Shown: piece by piece, positions 23,339 to 31,186 of the stretch
How the letters are laid out: every line of letters begins with the position of its first letter
Position numbering within the stretch: the first letter of the stretch is position 1
Source: JAVBLF01 sp031553675
Lineage (GTDB): Bacteria; Bacillota; Clostridia; Christensenellales; CALWSW01
NCBI GenBank assembly: GCA_031553675.1
Contig: JAVBLF010000127.1
Span: forward strand, 1-39,688
Reading direction: 5' to 3'
Length of the DNA: 39,688 bases
Notes under the pieces: model-generated
Told to the model about the DNA's origin: nothing
Databases searched by the model: none
The model's input: the letters and a program-made list of their open reading frames with translations, nothing else
Program-made: the position numbers and the translations under genes

Positions 23339-23408
23339 TGGGATTCTTAAGGGTCCTTGACCCTTAAGTCAGGGGTCTTAGGGGATGAAATCCCCTAACG
23401 TTCCCCTA
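23339..23408 (+). repeat. Two-hairpin intergenic repeat, copy 3 (abuts acsC stop)
   Basis: It starts GGGATTCT, with stem 1 CTTAAGGGTC/GACCCTTAAG and stem 2 TTAGGGGA-tgaaa-TCCCCTAA, then a GTTCCCCTA tail whose CTA is the complement of the acsC stop codon TAG. It is almost the same as copy 2 outside stem 1. Confidence 0.85.
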
Positions 23409-24725
23409 CGCGAAGTTGGCCTTTGTGAAAGCGCGGAGGCCGGACGCTTCGCTGGGGGCGACGACGACCTTCCAGCCGGACTTTTCTTCGAGGGCACCCT
23501 TCATGACGGCGACGTAGCCGGGGATGACGATGGTGCGGGTGGCGACCTTGTTTTCGAGGTCGATCTCTTTCATGAAGGCGGCGACGTTGTCGGCGGTGAA
23601 CTTGCCGGCAGCGTAGGCCGTCAGAACCGAAGTTCCATCGGTGGGCGCGGCGATCATGTAGAGAGGCACCTTTGCGCTCGAAAGCTCGCCTTCGACGCTA
23701 TAATAAGTAAGGGAGAAGTTCGTGGTGCAGAAGACGGGGCTATCGGGCGAGGTATCGCCGATCGAATAGATGTCCGGCACGACCTGGCTGGGTTTCTGCG
23801 GGTCGGTGTAGAGGTTCATGCGCCAGGACAGAAGCGGCAGGATCTGGCTCTTTTCGCATGCCTTCAGAACGACGAGGCTGGCGTATTTCGAGGTGTAGCC
23901 CGTCGCGAGCACGACGTTGTACTGGGCGTCATCCGTGTCGGCGACTGCCATGGACGGATAGCCGAAGGGGCGATATTTCTTCTTGACAGCGAGGCGGCGA
24001 ACCTGGGTCAGCTCGGCGATCTGCTGGGAAAGGCCCTGCGCGCCGGTGTCGATCACGAGGTCGGTGTAAACTTTCGCCACCTGCTCGACGAGATCGCTCG
24101 TGGAGTTGAGGTCGTGGCCCTTGACGGCGAGCGGTACTTCGTATTTCTTGGCGAGTTCGGCCATCTGGCCCCAGTTCTGCTCGGTCGCAGCGTAGACAAG
24201 GGGCTTCTCGGCGGCGCATTCTTTGAGTGCGGCTTCGATGACGTCGGCGTTGTCGGCCATGAGGACGATGGCGAATTTGCCTTTTGTGGCGATGGCCTTG
24301 GCAGCGGCGGCGAAGGTCGCGGCGTCGCCCGAAGCGTTCTTCAGCGCGAACGCATCGACGCTGACCGTTTGGCCGACGCGCTCGAAGACCAATCCGTTGA
24401 TCGCGTCGATCGCGGCGTCATTGCAGGCGTTGTCATCGATTTCGATGGCGTAGCAGGTCGGGTGGACGAAGGATTTGTCGTGGCGGAAGATGATCGTTTC
24501 GTCGCCCATTTCGCGTACTTTGTCACCGGCGCCGATCTTGACGAGCTTGATCGGCGGGGCTGCCGCGCCACCGAGCGTCTCTTTGCAAGCGTCGGAAGCA
24601 TAGGGGCACTTGTCGAGCGAGGTCTTCGCGGCGGCGAGCGCCATCGCGAATGCCAAGCAGGTGGCCTGTCCGCATTCTTTGCAGTTCTTTTTGGGCAAGA
24701 GCTTGAAGATTTCAATACCGGTCAT
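23406..24725 (-). CDS. acsC: Corrinoid iron-sulfur protein, large subunit
   Basis: This 439-residue subunit carries the [4Fe-4S] cluster on its small N-terminal domain (C15, C18, C23 and C40 in KKNCKECGQATC...KCPY) and the corrinoid on its C-terminal domain. It accepts the methyl group from AcsE and hands it to ACS. The middle TIM barrel has VREMGDETIIFRHDKSFVHP and VKGHDLNSTSDL. The C-terminal part has SPVFCTTNFSLTYYSVEGEL and KVPLYMIAAPTDGTSVLTA. The ATG at 24725 is used, although AAGGAG lies 12 bases upstream. A TTG four codons earlier directly abuts that site, so the ATG is the better choice. Confidence 0.96.
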   Translation of the reverse strand: MTGIEIFKLLPKKNCKECGQATCLAFAMALAAAKTSLDKCPYASDACKETLGGAAAPPIKLVKIGAGDKVREMGDETIIFRHDKSFVHPTCYAIEIDDNACNDAAIDAINGLVFERVGQTVSVDAFALKNASGDAATFAAAAKAIATKGKFAIVLMADNADVIEAALKECAAEKPLVYAATEQNWGQMAELAKKYEVPLAVKGHDLNSTSDLVEQVAKVYTDLVIDTGAQGLSQQIAELTQVRRLAVKKKYRPFGYPSMAVADTDDAQYNVVLATGYTSKYASLVVLKACEKSQILPLLSWRMNLYTDPQKPSQVVPDIYSIGDTSPDSPVFCTTNFSLTYYSVEGELSSAKVPLYMIAAPTDGTSVLTAYAAGKFTADNVAAFMKEIDLENKVATRTIVIPGYVAVMKGALEEKSGWKVVVAPSEASGLRAFTKANFA

Positions 24726-24830
24726 GTGCCTATACAACTCCTTTTTTTACGGCTACGCCGTCATTTCCATTCCATTGTAACACCAAATGCGACTCCGTGC
24801 TGTTTCGAAATATGCCCAAACGCGGCAGCG

Positions 24831-24857
24831 ACCATCTCCCGAAAATTGGGAGATGGT
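24831..24857. other. Intercistronic hairpin between acsB and acsC
   Basis: ACCATCTCCC and GGGAGATGGT form a perfect ten-pair stem with a seven-base loop, 42 bases after the acsB stop (minus sense). No T run follows, so partial termination or message processing is more likely than full termination. Confidence 0.6.
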
Positions 24858-24898
24858 GCAGCCGCATGTGAACATTGTAGTGCGCAGGGCGCTGGATT

Positions 24899-27031
24899 TT
24901 ACAGAAGCGAATCCATCGTCAGCGCGGGATGGCCCTTTTCTTCGAGGAAGGGCAGAATCTCTTCGGAGGAGGTGCCGATGGTCTCGTCGGCGATCTTGTC
25001 GACGAAGTCGGCGCCCAGGCCTTCTTCTTCGGCGCGCTTTCTGAAATCCTCGCCCAGGAAATCTTTGAGGCTCTTGGGCATCCAGACGATGCGGGCCATG
25101 CCGCCATCGGCCTTGATGAACTTCTTCGAGTTGATGTAGCTGCGGCCGATGCCCATGAAGCCCGGGCTCTGCACGCCGCCGCCGACCGTGCCGGCCAGCG
25201 TCGAGAAGGTCATACCGACGGGGGTTTCGCCGCCGTGCTCGCGGGTCGTGATCATCAGGCCGTTGGCTTCGGGGACGATGGCCATGATCGCTTCGAAGCA
25301 GCCGCAGCTCGTCATGGGCATTTCCATGAAGCTGTAGAGCGCCACTTCCTCGACCGAGCCGTTCGTCGCGCGCTGCATGAAGTCGTTGACCGAGCCCCAG
25401 CGACCGGTCTGCTCGTCGATGGTGTCTTCCTTCTTGATCGGCTGGTTGGGGCCGGTCGGGGTGATTTCGAACGAAGCCTTGGCATCGAGCCAGCTCACGG
25501 CGCCACAGAGGCCGACGCGCTCAGGCGAGACGACGCAGCAGTGGTTGGGCGCGAAGGACTGGCAGAGCGTGCAGCTGTAGAGGTCTTCGACGTTTTCGTC
25601 GGTCAGCTCGCCGAGGCGGGCGTCGCGCTTGGCGTAGACGGCCTTGGCTTCCTCGTGGTGCTGCGTGACGAGCGCCGGATCGGTGAAGATCTCGACTTCG
25701 ACGCGGTCGACGATGGCCGGGAATTCGCTCTTGAACTTCGCGATGAGGATTTTGCCGAAGTCTTCGAACTTAAAGCCCTTGGAGGCGGCTTCCTTGCTGA
25801 CGCGCAGCCAGTTGATGTCGCGCTGGGCGACGTGCCAGATGCCTTCGCCGTAGTTGATGAAGTAGTGGATGCGGCGTTCGAGGACGCCCTCGAAGTCTTC
25901 CTGCATCTTGCGGCCGTAGATCTTGACCTTGAGGCCGAAGGGGGTCTTGTCGCCTTCCTTCAGGTCGGTCAGCTCGGGGCCGTGGACGGTGATTTTGTTG
26001 TCTTCGATCTCGTCTTCGCCGACCATCTTGACCAGCTCGAACGCTTCGGTGCGGCCGCCGCCCATTTCGACGTACATGTCGGCTTTGCGGATCGTCTCGC
26101 CTTCGAAGGCCGGACCGATCGTGATCGGAACGTCGATGTCGAGTATCTTCAGCTTGATGCCGCGAAGTTCCATCGCCGTCTGGACCATCTTTTTGTAGTC
26201 CGGCTCGGACAGGTACCAATCGGGAATCTCTTCCTCGACAGGCTGGTCGGTGACGATCGGGATGCGGATGAAGTTACAGGCCAGGTGCGCTGCCGAGCGG
26301 ACTTCGTCCTGTTCGCCCAGGGCGAGCACGAAGGCGCGGACGCGGCGCTGCTGGTAGTCGAGGTGTTCTTCGCGCTTGCCGGGGGCGATGCCGCCGAACG
26401 CCAGGCTGGCGCGCAGGGCGAAGTTCGCCGCGTGGACGATCTGCGTGAAGTTGCCGAGCGGATAGGTGATGAAGTCGACGCCGATCTTGACGTTCTGCTC
26501 CAGCAGCTGCTCGATGATCTCGTTGCAAAGGAAGATCATCATGCCCTTGCCCTGGAGATCCTTGACGAGGGCAGCCGCTTCTTCGGAGGAGCGGGCTTTG
26601 CCGAGGATGACCGCGACGCCGGGAATCGTGAAGTCAACGAGCTGGATGCCGGTCTTACGCATGATCGGGTCGCCGACGAAGCCGGTCCAGGGTTCGACGC
26701 CTTCGAAGGGGTCGCCGTTGATGTAGTTGAGCGCCTCGATGATCTCGGCGGCGTAGAGGGTCGCTTCGCCGTTGAGCATGGCGGCTTCGTGGGTCAGCTC
26801 GTTGCGGACCTTTTCGCTGCGGACGCGGTTGAGGATCGGAACCAGGTCGCCGATGGTCTTGACGTCCTCGCCGCTCAGCGAGAAGATGACCGGCAGGCGG
26901 TAGGCAGTTTCCGGATAGCAGACGGGTCGATCTTCGCCATAGGTGCGGATCGCTTTATCGAGCAGGATGTTGGCATAGCTCGTCGCGACGACGGTGCCTT
27001 CATACGCCCGCTTGAACAATTGGTTTGCCAT
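24899..27031 (-). CDS. acsB: Acetyl-CoA synthase (CODH/ACS alpha subunit)
   Basis: This 710-residue enzyme condenses CO, the methyl group of AcsCD and CoA to acetyl-CoA. All A-cluster ligands are present: C487, C490, C499 and C509 for the [4Fe-4S] cubane and the C576-G577-C578 motif for the distal nickel. All are offset by a constant 19 from the Moorella numbering, so there are no internal gaps. The full-length bacterial form with its N-terminal CODH-docking domain is present (ANQLFKRAYEGTVVATSYAN, GVAVILGKARSSEEA). The archaeal form lacks this domain. It lies 103 bases after acsA. Confidence 0.98.
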   Translation of the reverse strand: MANQLFKRAYEGTVVATSYANILLDKAIRTYGEDRPVCYPETAYRLPVIFSLSGEDVKTIGDLVPILNRVRSEKVRNELTHEAAMLNGEATLYAAEIIEALNYINGDPFEGVEPWTGFVGDPIMRKTGIQLVDFTIPGVAVILGKARSSEEAAALVKDLQGKGMMIFLCNEIIEQLLEQNVKIGVDFITYPLGNFTQIVHAANFALRASLAFGGIAPGKREEHLDYQQRRVRAFVLALGEQDEVRSAAHLACNFIRIPIVTDQPVEEEIPDWYLSEPDYKKMVQTAMELRGIKLKILDIDVPITIGPAFEGETIRKADMYVEMGGGRTEAFELVKMVGEDEIEDNKITVHGPELTDLKEGDKTPFGLKVKIYGRKMQEDFEGVLERRIHYFINYGEGIWHVAQRDINWLRVSKEAASKGFKFEDFGKILIAKFKSEFPAIVDRVEVEIFTDPALVTQHHEEAKAVYAKRDARLGELTDENVEDLYSCTLCQSFAPNHCCVVSPERVGLCGAVSWLDAKASFEITPTGPNQPIKKEDTIDEQTGRWGSVNDFMQRATNGSVEEVALYSFMEMPMTSCGCFEAIMAIVPEANGLMITTREHGGETPVGMTFSTLAGTVGGGVQSPGFMGIGRSYINSKKFIKADGGMARIVWMPKSLKDFLGEDFRKRAEEEGLGADFVDKIADETIGTSSEEILPFLEEKGHPALTMDSLL

Positions 27032-27134
27032 GGTTATGTATTCCCCCTTCTCTCAACGAAGTCAAAAACTCCAATGTCCGGCCGCCTGGGCGGTCATAGC
27101 TTGCCCAAAGCGACCGGTAACTAGCGCAATGTAT

Positions 27135-29105
27135 TTAGCAGCCTTCGTACAGCATGGTCGGGTACTTGCCGCCGTACTTCTTCGCGGCTTCGCGGCGGAC
27201 GCGCATCAGCCACATGCGGTTTTCGAGGCGGCGGAGCATTTCGACGGCGGCCTTGTCGGGATCGGTTTCGAGGATGAAGTATCCGCCGAAAACGTCGCGC
27301 GCGATGCTCGTGCAGGTTTCAAAGACGAGGTCGCTGCCCTGGACCGGCGGCATGACGCCGACGTGGCAGGGGATACCGTTCGAGATGACCCAGGAGCCGA
27401 TCGCGACGGCCTTTTCGCTCATCGCCTCGGGGGCGCTGGCGATGAAGGGGAACTGCGGAACCGGAACGCCCATCGTGCCGGCGAGCTTGCTCCAGAAGGT
27501 GGCGACGCGGCTGTTGTCGACGCACGAACCCATGTGGAAGATCAGCGGCAGTCCGCATTCGAGTCCGCTCGCCGCTTCGAGGTCGAGCAGGAACTTCTTG
27601 AGGCCGGGGCCGGCATAAGCCTCGATGCCTTCGTGCGAGAGCATGCCCGCTTTGGCGTAAGCGCCGGCGGCGCAGCCCGTCGAGACGAGGAAGACGTCGT
27701 TCTGCGCGAGGAACTGCGCGATCTTGAGCGCGGGTTCGTCGTGGACGGTCTTCTGGTTGTTGCAGCCGGCGAAGGCCGCGACGCCCTTGATCTGGCCCGA
27801 CTCGATCGCGTCGGTCAGCAGGGTCAGCGGGTTCTCCGGACGCAGCTTGGCAAAGAGGTCGGTGATCGCTTCGAGGCTGAAGCCGCCGACGACCGATTTC
27901 TTGTACTGCGGAATGTGAACGAGGCTCTTGTTGCGCTTGCCAAACTGTTCGATCGCGACGCGGATGATCTTGCGCGCGTCGTTCATGGCGGTGCCTTCGT
28001 TGAAGTTGACGTGCATGGTGCCCGGGTTCTTGCTGATGGGGCTGGTCGTGATCAGCTTGGTGTGGAAGCACTCGGCGACGTCGCGGGTCGAGGGCATGAT
28101 GCACTGGACGTCGACGACCATGACGTCGAGAACGCCGGTCATGATCGCGAGCTCCTGCGTGCCGAAGTTCGTCGCGGTCGGGACGCCTTCGCGCATGAGG
28201 ACTTCGTTGCCCGTGCAGCAGATGCCGCAGAGGTTGATGCCCTTGGCGCCGGCGGCTTCGGCTTCGGCCTTCATTTCGCGCGCGGCGTAGACGACCATTT
28301 CCGAAAGCAGGGGGTTGTGGCCGTGGACGGCGATGTTGACCATGTCTTCTTTCAGCACGCCCAGGTTGGCTTCCGTCACGATCGGGACGGGCGTTCCGAA
28401 GAGGATGTCCGAGATGTCGGTCGCGAGGCTTTCGCCGGTCAGATCGCCCAGGGCCGCCTTCAGGCCGCCGAAGATGATGTTGATCGGGTCGGCGTCGGTG
28501 CCCATGTGGGTCTGGTGGAGCACTTCGACGACGCTGCGGTCGATGGCGCTGGCCATGATGTTCGTATCCGTGAACTTCTTGGCGCGCTCTTCGTCGATGA
28601 TCGTGTACAGGTAGGTGCAGGGGTCATAGTCGATCTTGCCGAAGTCGTTCAGCGCTTTGACGGCGACGTCCTTGGCGATCTCTTTGGCATCGCGGCCTTC
28701 GGTCGGGACGCCGATGCGCTTGGCGACGCGGTCGAGCTTGGCAGCGTCGGCAATTTTATAGTCGGGCGCGTGGCCTTCGACGGCGGCGAGCAGGGTCTGC
28801 GCGATTTCGCGGCCGTGGTCGCTGTGCGCCGATGCGCCGCCCGCAATGTAGCGAACCAAGTTGCGCGAGACGATCGAGAACGCGTCTGCGCCGCAGATGC
28901 CTTTGTCGGCGCCTGCCTTGTTCGGGACGATGCGGCAGGGGCCCTGGATGCAGATGCGGCAGCAGACGCCGGTCTGGCCGAATTTGCACTGCGGTTGCTG
29001 CGCCTTGTAGCGGTCAAATACTGTGGTGATCTTGGCGGCTTCGGCGATGTCGAGCATTTCGATCGCCGCCGGGTCTACAGTTCTCCATTTCATAACTTCT
29101 GCCAC
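27135..29105 (-). CDS. acsA: Carbon monoxide dehydrogenase (CODH/ACS beta subunit)
   Basis: This 656-residue Ni-Fe enzyme reduces CO2 to CO for ACS, or oxidises CO. The D-cluster cysteines are C40 and C48, and the B-cluster cysteines are C49, C52, C57 and C71 (GVCCRICIQGPCRI...GICG). The C-cluster ligands are visible in order: the histidine of AVHGHNPLLSE, then the cysteines of NLCGICCTGNE, VDVQCIMPS, FAGCNNQ, STGCAAGAY and HMGSCVDNSR. The start codon is GTG, eight bases after AAGGAGG. Its ACS partner lies directly downstream and a nickel chaperone directly upstream, which marks it as the acetogenic CODH rather than a stand-alone CooS. Confidence 0.98.
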   Translation of the reverse strand: MAEVMKWRTVDPAAIEMLDIAEAAKITTVFDRYKAQQPQCKFGQTGVCCRICIQGPCRIVPNKAGADKGICGADAFSIVSRNLVRYIAGGASAHSDHGREIAQTLLAAVEGHAPDYKIADAAKLDRVAKRIGVPTEGRDAKEIAKDVAVKALNDFGKIDYDPCTYLYTIIDEERAKKFTDTNIMASAIDRSVVEVLHQTHMGTDADPINIIFGGLKAALGDLTGESLATDISDILFGTPVPIVTEANLGVLKEDMVNIAVHGHNPLLSEMVVYAAREMKAEAEAAGAKGINLCGICCTGNEVLMREGVPTATNFGTQELAIMTGVLDVMVVDVQCIMPSTRDVAECFHTKLITTSPISKNPGTMHVNFNEGTAMNDARKIIRVAIEQFGKRNKSLVHIPQYKKSVVGGFSLEAITDLFAKLRPENPLTLLTDAIESGQIKGVAAFAGCNNQKTVHDEPALKIAQFLAQNDVFLVSTGCAAGAYAKAGMLSHEGIEAYAGPGLKKFLLDLEAASGLECGLPLIFHMGSCVDNSRVATFWSKLAGTMGVPVPQFPFIASAPEAMSEKAVAIGSWVISNGIPCHVGVMPPVQGSDLVFETCTSIARDVFGGYFILETDPDKAAVEMLRRLENRMWLMRVRREAAKKYGGKYPTMLYEGC

Positions 29106-29237
29106 GTTGGTTACCTCCTTCTCCTACCCTTCGGGTGAAAAAACCGGTGAAACTTTTGGTGCTTGGTATAACAGATTTCTTGTCTTGGAGCGCTGTCCCA
29201 GATGCGGCATACCCGTTGGGGGTTTCCGCGGGGCAGA

Positions 29238-29990
29238 TCAATGGGGGAGCAACTGGGAAAGCACGGTTTCGAGCTCTTCGTTGTCGAGCTCGGTCTGGCT
29301 GCGACCGATGCCCATGCCTTTGTCGGCGATCGCGTCGGAGTCGTGTATCATGCCGAGAAGCTCGGCAGGGGCAAAGTGTTGCCGGACAAAGGCTTCGTCG
29401 CGTTCGGAGCGTACTTTGTTCGCGATGAACTCGACTTTTTTGACGCCCAAATCCTTGGCGAGATCTTCGACGACGCGGGCGGTGTTCACGCTGTTCATGC
29501 CCGGCTCGGCGACGATGAGGATTTCATCGACGCAGCTCGAGGTTCCGCGCGTCAGATGCTCGATGCCGGCGCCCATATCCATGATCACGACATCTTTTTC
29601 GTCGAGTATCAACGAATTGACGACGGCCTTGAGGAAAGTGTTCTCGCGGCAGTAACAGGCGCTGCCGCCCTTTTTGACACCGCCCATCCGCAAAAAACGG
29701 ATGCCGGAGGGCGTTTGGATGGAGAAGCGCTCGGCGACATCGTCGACCAGGGGGTTGAGGCTGTACATCGCGCCGTCGCCCGCCTTTTCGAGCACCAAGT
29801 CTTGCTTTTCGATGATGGGACGGATCGCGTCGAGCTCCTTCTCGTCCAGGCCCAGCGCAAAGCCCAGGCTGCTGTCGGGGTCGGCGTCGACGGCGATCAC
29901 GTGATAGCCATGTTTGGCAAACAGTTTGGCCAGGTTGGCGGAGATCGTCGTCTTGCCGACGCCGCCCTTTCCGGACACTGCAATCTTCAA
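29238..29990 (-). CDS. cooC: CODH nickel-insertion ATPase
   Basis: This 250-residue MinD-type ATPase loads nickel into the CODH C-cluster. It has the signature-lysine Walker A GKGGVGKTT at 8-16, DADPDSSLGFALG, the metal-binding CxC at C112 and C114 (SACYCRENTF) and DVVIMDMGAGIEHLTRG. The start is taken as TTG at 29990, because GAGGAGG lies eight bases upstream and the protein then begins at the usual KIAVSGKGG. The longer frame upstream has no homology. It heads the cluster and lies 132 bases before acsA. Confidence 0.93.
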   Translation of the reverse strand: MKIAVSGKGGVGKTTISANLAKLFAKHGYHVIAVDADPDSSLGFALGLDEKELDAIRPIIEKQDLVLEKAGDGAMYSLNPLVDDVAERFSIQTPSGIRFLRMGGVKKGGSACYCRENTFLKAVVNSLILDEKDVVIMDMGAGIEHLTRGTSSCVDEILIVAEPGMNSVNTARVVEDLAKDLGVKKVEFIANKVRSERDEAFVRQHFAPAELLGMIHDSDAIADKGMGIGRSQTELDNEELETVLSQLLPH

Positions 29991-30040
29991 TCCAATTTCC
30001 TCCTCTGTGGTTACAATCCATGCTTGCAACCGACGAGATG

Positions 30041-30069
30041 AGTATATCGCGTATGCGTGTAAAACCCAA
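30041..30069 (-). promoter_or_regulatory. Likely promoter of the cooC-acs cluster
   Basis: On the minus strand TTGGGT, 17 bases and TATACT end about 50 bases before the cooC start. The -35 is weak. This is the only decent SigA-like match in the 231-base gap in that direction. Confidence 0.5.
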
Positions 30070-30221
30070 TACGTAAGTTGACGGGAATTTTGACAAAGGG
30101 CAAGGAAAGCGGCAAGCATTGACAAACGATTCGCAAATTGGTATGAAACAATACGCGTTCTCGTTTGCTTACATTTCGTAGACACAACCAAACGTTTTGT
30201 TGAACGCCGGTCTGCTGCCCG

Positions 30222-30890
30222 CTAAAACCCCGCTGTCCGGATCAAGGCGTATGCGCCTTCACTCGCCGCGACGACGATGTCCTCGACCGGCAAGTAGCTA
30301 TCCGCCGTGGCGTCAAAGAGGATCGTCCCCGAGGCGGGGATTTCCTCGTCACCCTGCCAGACGACATAGCGGACGGGAAAGGCCGGAAAGAGCGGCAATT
30401 CAACCGCTGCGTGGCCGTGTGGCGCCTTGCTTCCGCCGAGTGCGGCTGCAGCGCGATAGAGCGCGTCAAAGTCTTCGGAAAAACGTTTGACAAAGGGATT
30501 GATCGCGCGCTTTTGGAAGTTCGAGCAGTAGATCGCGCCGCCGTTTGGCAGCTCTTTGAAGGAGATCGCCCGCCCGCTGAGGGCTTCCCCCGTCGCGGTT
30601 GTCAGGTAGTGGACCATCAAAACGCGCGCCACAACCGGCACCTCGCCATCGCAACCGACGCGTTCGACGCGGTTTTCGTTGCGGAACACATCATAATCAA
30701 CGCCCAGGTAACGCAGGCGAAAGGCGTCTATGGTCGGATCAAATGGGATCTTTGCGTGGGAGGCAACGAGAACGGGATCGAGTGAACGGAGGCGATCGGC
30801 CCCCAGTTCATAGGCGAGTTGATAGGCTTGTTTGAGTTTGTTGTCCAAAGGTGCCTGGCCAGCAAAAGCAGCAGGCGCATCTTTGTTCAT
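30222..30890 (-). CDS. DUF3786-type protein of unknown function
   Basis: This is a 222-residue soluble protein. The pattern YLGVDYDVFRN...VLMVHYLTTATGEALSGRAISFKELPNGGAIYCSNF is what I associate with the DUF3786 family of anaerobes, which often lies near corrinoid and methyl-transfer genes; no biochemical function is known to me. The C-terminal half has FPVRYVVWQGDEEIPASGTILFDATADSYLPVED. There is no signal peptide, membrane helix or clear metal motif; only two cysteines are present. The ATG at 30890 follows AAGGGA; a longer frame adds 11 residues. It lies between the acs cluster and a second methyltransferase, all on the minus strand. Confidence 0.75.
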   Translation of the reverse strand: MNKDAPAAFAGQAPLDNKLKQAYQLAYELGADRLRSLDPVLVASHAKIPFDPTIDAFRLRYLGVDYDVFRNENRVERVGCDGEVPVVARVLMVHYLTTATGEALSGRAISFKELPNGGAIYCSNFQKRAINPFVKRFSEDFDALYRAAAALGGSKAPHGHAAVELPLFPAFPVRYVVWQGDEEIPASGTILFDATADSYLPVEDIVVAASEGAYALIRTAGF

Positions 30891-30941
30891 GAAATCGTTC
30901 CCTTCGCATGCTTTTTGGAACACGCCCTAACGGATCGGCCG

Positions 30942-30970
30942 GCAGCAAACGCTGCAATCGAAGTTCGATT
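30942..30970. promoter_or_regulatory. Palindromes upstream of the DUF3786 gene (possible operator)
   Basis: GCAGC-AAAC-GCTGC at 30942-30955 is followed at once by a perfect 15-base palindrome, AATCGAA-G-TTCGATT (30956-30970), 52-80 bases before the DUF3786 start codon. They may be regulator sites; no matching regulator is known. Confidence 0.35.
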
Positions 30971-31114
30971 TGATAAACAATAAATTAACGGTATACAGTC
31001 CCATTTAAACAGTTGTGGGCCGAATTGAATAGTGCTTTTTTTGTGCTTTTGTTTGATTCCTTGTCAAGAATGGAGGCGAAGCGTCCTTTGGGCGCCATAC
31101 CCCCCTCGGGTAAG

Positions 31115-31171
31115 GAAAAAGCCCCCGTTCGGTGCTCTCGCACAGAACAGCGCGAAAGCGGCGAACGGGGA
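31115..31171 (-). terminator. Terminator of the second methyltransferase gene
   Basis: On the minus strand CCCCGTTCG and CGAACGGGG enclose a branched stem and are followed by GCTTTTT. It begins 16 bases after the stop codon at 31187. Confidence 0.75.
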
Positions 31172-31186
31172 CGCAAACGAAACGAA

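Noticed and set aside
21498..23360. 620-codon plus-strand open frame
   Set aside because: It is the shadow of acsV and extends into repeat copy 3. It has no family features.
24899..27031. The CGC motif considered as a possible selenocysteine or frameshift site
   Set aside because: All A-cluster cysteines are encoded normally and keep the spacing of the Moorella enzyme. No in-frame stop is present.
24929..29138. Two plus-strand open frames of more than 700 codons
   Set aside because: They lie opposite acsB and acsA, whose proteins match known families residue by residue. The shadow translations are rich in Asp, Phe, Val and Ala with no recognisable domain.
30119..30147. Plus-strand TTGACA, 17 bases, TATGAA, which looks like a promoter
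   Set aside because: Nothing lies downstream on the plus strand: the region runs into the antisense of the DUF3786 gene. It could drive an antisense RNA, but there is no further support.
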